In this document: positions 14,916 through 16,011 of the stretch, piece after piece
How the letters are laid out: every line of letters begins with the position of its first letter
How positions within the stretch are numbered: position 1 is the stretch's first letter
Assembly: GCA_964454255.1 (NCBI GenBank)
Contig: CAYVSY010000020.1
Coordinates: 1-16,011 of the forward strand
Length of the DNA stretch: 16,011 nt
Direction of reading: 5' to 3'
From: CAYVSY01 sp964454255
Lineage (GTDB): Bacteria > Bacillota_I > Bacilli_A > RF39 > UBA660
Program-made: the position numbers and the translations under genes
The notes under the pieces: generated by a model
Told to the model about the DNA's origin: nothing
The model's input: the letters and a program-made list of their open reading frames with translations, nothing else
Database searches by the model: none

Positions 14916-16011
14916 ATGATTAACTTTTTAGATAATGCTGGGCAAGGCGATATAGCAGTATGGATTAGTGATGCATTAAGAGTAGTCGCTGTTAGTATTG
15001 ATATAGTGGTATATCGTTTTCTATCTTTTTTATATAGAATTTTTTACTATACAGCAGATGCCACTATAGTGGAAAAAAATTTTATAGAAAAAATAGTGAC
15101 ACGAATCGGTGTTGTTATAGCAATATTTATGTTATTTTCAGTTGCAATATCATTTATAAAATATGTCGTTGATCCGGATAAATTTAATGATGTAAAAACA
15201 GGTGCTGGAAAATTAGTAACAAAAATCTTAATTATGGTAGCACTTCTTGCATTATATCCAAAAATATTTAATATGGCTGCAGAGTTACAAAAAATTGTAA
15301 TTAGTGAAAATGTTATTTCAAATATTATTTTTGGTGAAGAAGCATCGTCAAAGCAAATAGATTTATCTTCTGATTCGGTAGGAAGTCAACTTGCCGGTAA
15401 CTTATTTGAAGCGTTCTTAGACGAAAACCAAGATATGGTTGATAAGTCAGCATTTCAAAAATTAAGCCCTGGGAATGAAAGCAAAAATAATCTATTTATA
15501 AATATAAAAGGAAATGTGGACAAGATGAGAGTTTTAACAAATGATATAACTGTTAAAGATAGCGCACATAACTATTTTTATAATTATACATGGGGAGTAT
15601 CTACAATAATTGGAGGTATATTTTGCTGGATAATGATTGCTTATATCATTAGTATTGCAATTAGAACTGTTCAACTTGCATATTTACAAATAATTGCACC
15701 CATTCCAATTATTAGTTATATATTACCAAAAGGTGAAGACAAACTTAATACTTGGATAAAACAATGCTTAACAACATATTTTGATTTATTTATAAGATTA
15801 TTAATCATTAATTTGGGATTGTATTTGGTTAATTACATTTTCGATGATAAAACTGTTTTTGGAGAAAGTAGTTCGCCAACAGAAATGATACCATGGATAA
15901 AAATAGCACTTGCGCTAGGTATATTAATGTTTATGAAAAAAGCACCTGACTTATTGAAAGAATTATTTCCAAGTAAAGGTGCAGCGTCAGGAGATTTTGG
16001 CGTTAGCTTAA
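14916..16011 (+). CDS. VirB6/TrbL-like polytopic membrane protein (3' partial)
   Basis: The frame opens at ATG 14916, after TTGGAGGA (GGAGG at 14904-14908, seven bases before), and stays open to the end of the window; at least 365 residues. About seven hydrophobic segments are visible (about 22-45, 64-84, 101-122, 227-248, 252-270, 288-308, 325-342), with a large hydrophilic, presumably exposed, domain between the third and fourth (about 125-225). The stretch RTVQLAYLQIIAPIPIISYI followed by LPKGEDKLNTWIKQC (about 250-284) resembles the conserved central region of VirB6/TrbL-type channel proteins of type IV secretion systems. It begins 15 bases after the preceding stop, so it is probably co-transcribed with the two-TM genes. 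No member of the Tad core has this shape, so it marks the second, secretion-like half of the locus. Remote homology only. Confidence 0.7.
   Translation, partial: MINFLDNAGQGDIAVWISDALRVVAVSIDIVVYRFLSFLYRIFYYTADATIVEKNFIEKIVTRIGVVIAIFMLFSVAISFIKYVVDPDKFNDVKTGAGKLVTKILIMVALLALYPKIFNMAAELQKIVISENVISNIIFGEEASSKQIDLSSDSVGSQLAGNLFEAFLDENQDMVDKSAFQKLSPGNESKNNLFINIKGNVDKMRVLTNDITVKDSAHNYFYNYTWGVSTIIGGIFCWIMIAYIISIAIRTVQLAYLQIIAPIPIISYILPKGEDKLNTWIKQCLTTYFDLFIRLLIINLGLYLVNYIFDDKTVFGESSSPTEMIPWIKIALALGILMFMKKAPDLLKELFPSKGAASGDFGVSL

Noticed and set aside
1..16011. Mycoplasma-type genetic code (TGA as Trp), suggested by the AT-rich, Tenericutes-like look
   Set aside because: TGA ends rpoC, the 228-residue surface protein, the large secreted protein and the CpaF-like ATPase at natural ends with immediate downstream starts; Trp is encoded by TGG.

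Overview
The window is chromosomal DNA from an AT-rich, Gram-positive-type (monoderm) bacterium, most likely an uncultured member of the Bacillota such as an RF39-like or TANB77-like gut lineage. The clues are the strong AT bias, good Shine-Dalgarno sites, a Bacillota-like RpoC, and a pilus locus with no outer-membrane genes. TGA is used as a true stop at the ends of rpoC and three other genes, so the standard bacterial code applies and Mycoplasma-type code 4 is excluded. Two 100-N runs show this is a scaffold of a draft or metagenome assembly. The lineage is inference; no marker here settles it.

Left part (1-4077), housekeeping. The 3' two thirds of rpoC end in a hairpin terminator. A second unit follows on the + strand: queG (epoxyqueuosine reductase), a 28-codon possible membrane micropeptide, and trmL (tRNA wobble 2'-O-methyltransferase). 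Both enzymes act on the tRNA wobble position. A bidirectional terminator at 4042-4076 ends this unit and also the opposing gene (4075-4539, minus strand), which encodes a membrane-anchored thioredoxin-like protein with a CSHC active site.

Middle and right part (4592-16011), a long co-directional surface-apparatus locus. A strong promoter (TTAACA-17-TATAAT with extended -10) reads into a tightly packed gene string: a signal-peptide/one-anchor surface protein; a very large, cysteine-rich secreted protein broken by two assembly gaps; a one-TM pilin-like protein; a CpaB-like SAF protein; a CpaF/TadA-type ATPase; TadB-like and TadC-like platform proteins; a 63-residue Flp-pilin candidate; a TadE-like minor pilin; and a CpaE-like protein with a degenerate P-loop. 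Then come two genes, each with its own promoter signal, encoding related two-TM (TrbC/VirB2-like) proteins, one fused to an exported domain. The last is a large polytopic VirB6/TrbL-like protein that runs off the window end.

Taken together, the locus looks like a compact Tad-type pilus assembly machine joined to type IV secretion-like membrane parts. The CpaF ATPase would power TadB/TadC, which would assemble the small pilin plus minor pilins. The large Cys-rich secreted protein is the best candidate for a surface-exposed adhesin or tip. The divergent thioredoxin-like protein could form or isomerise the many disulfides of the exported parts. No prepilin peptidase, VirB4 or VirD4 is visible in the window; they may lie downstream.
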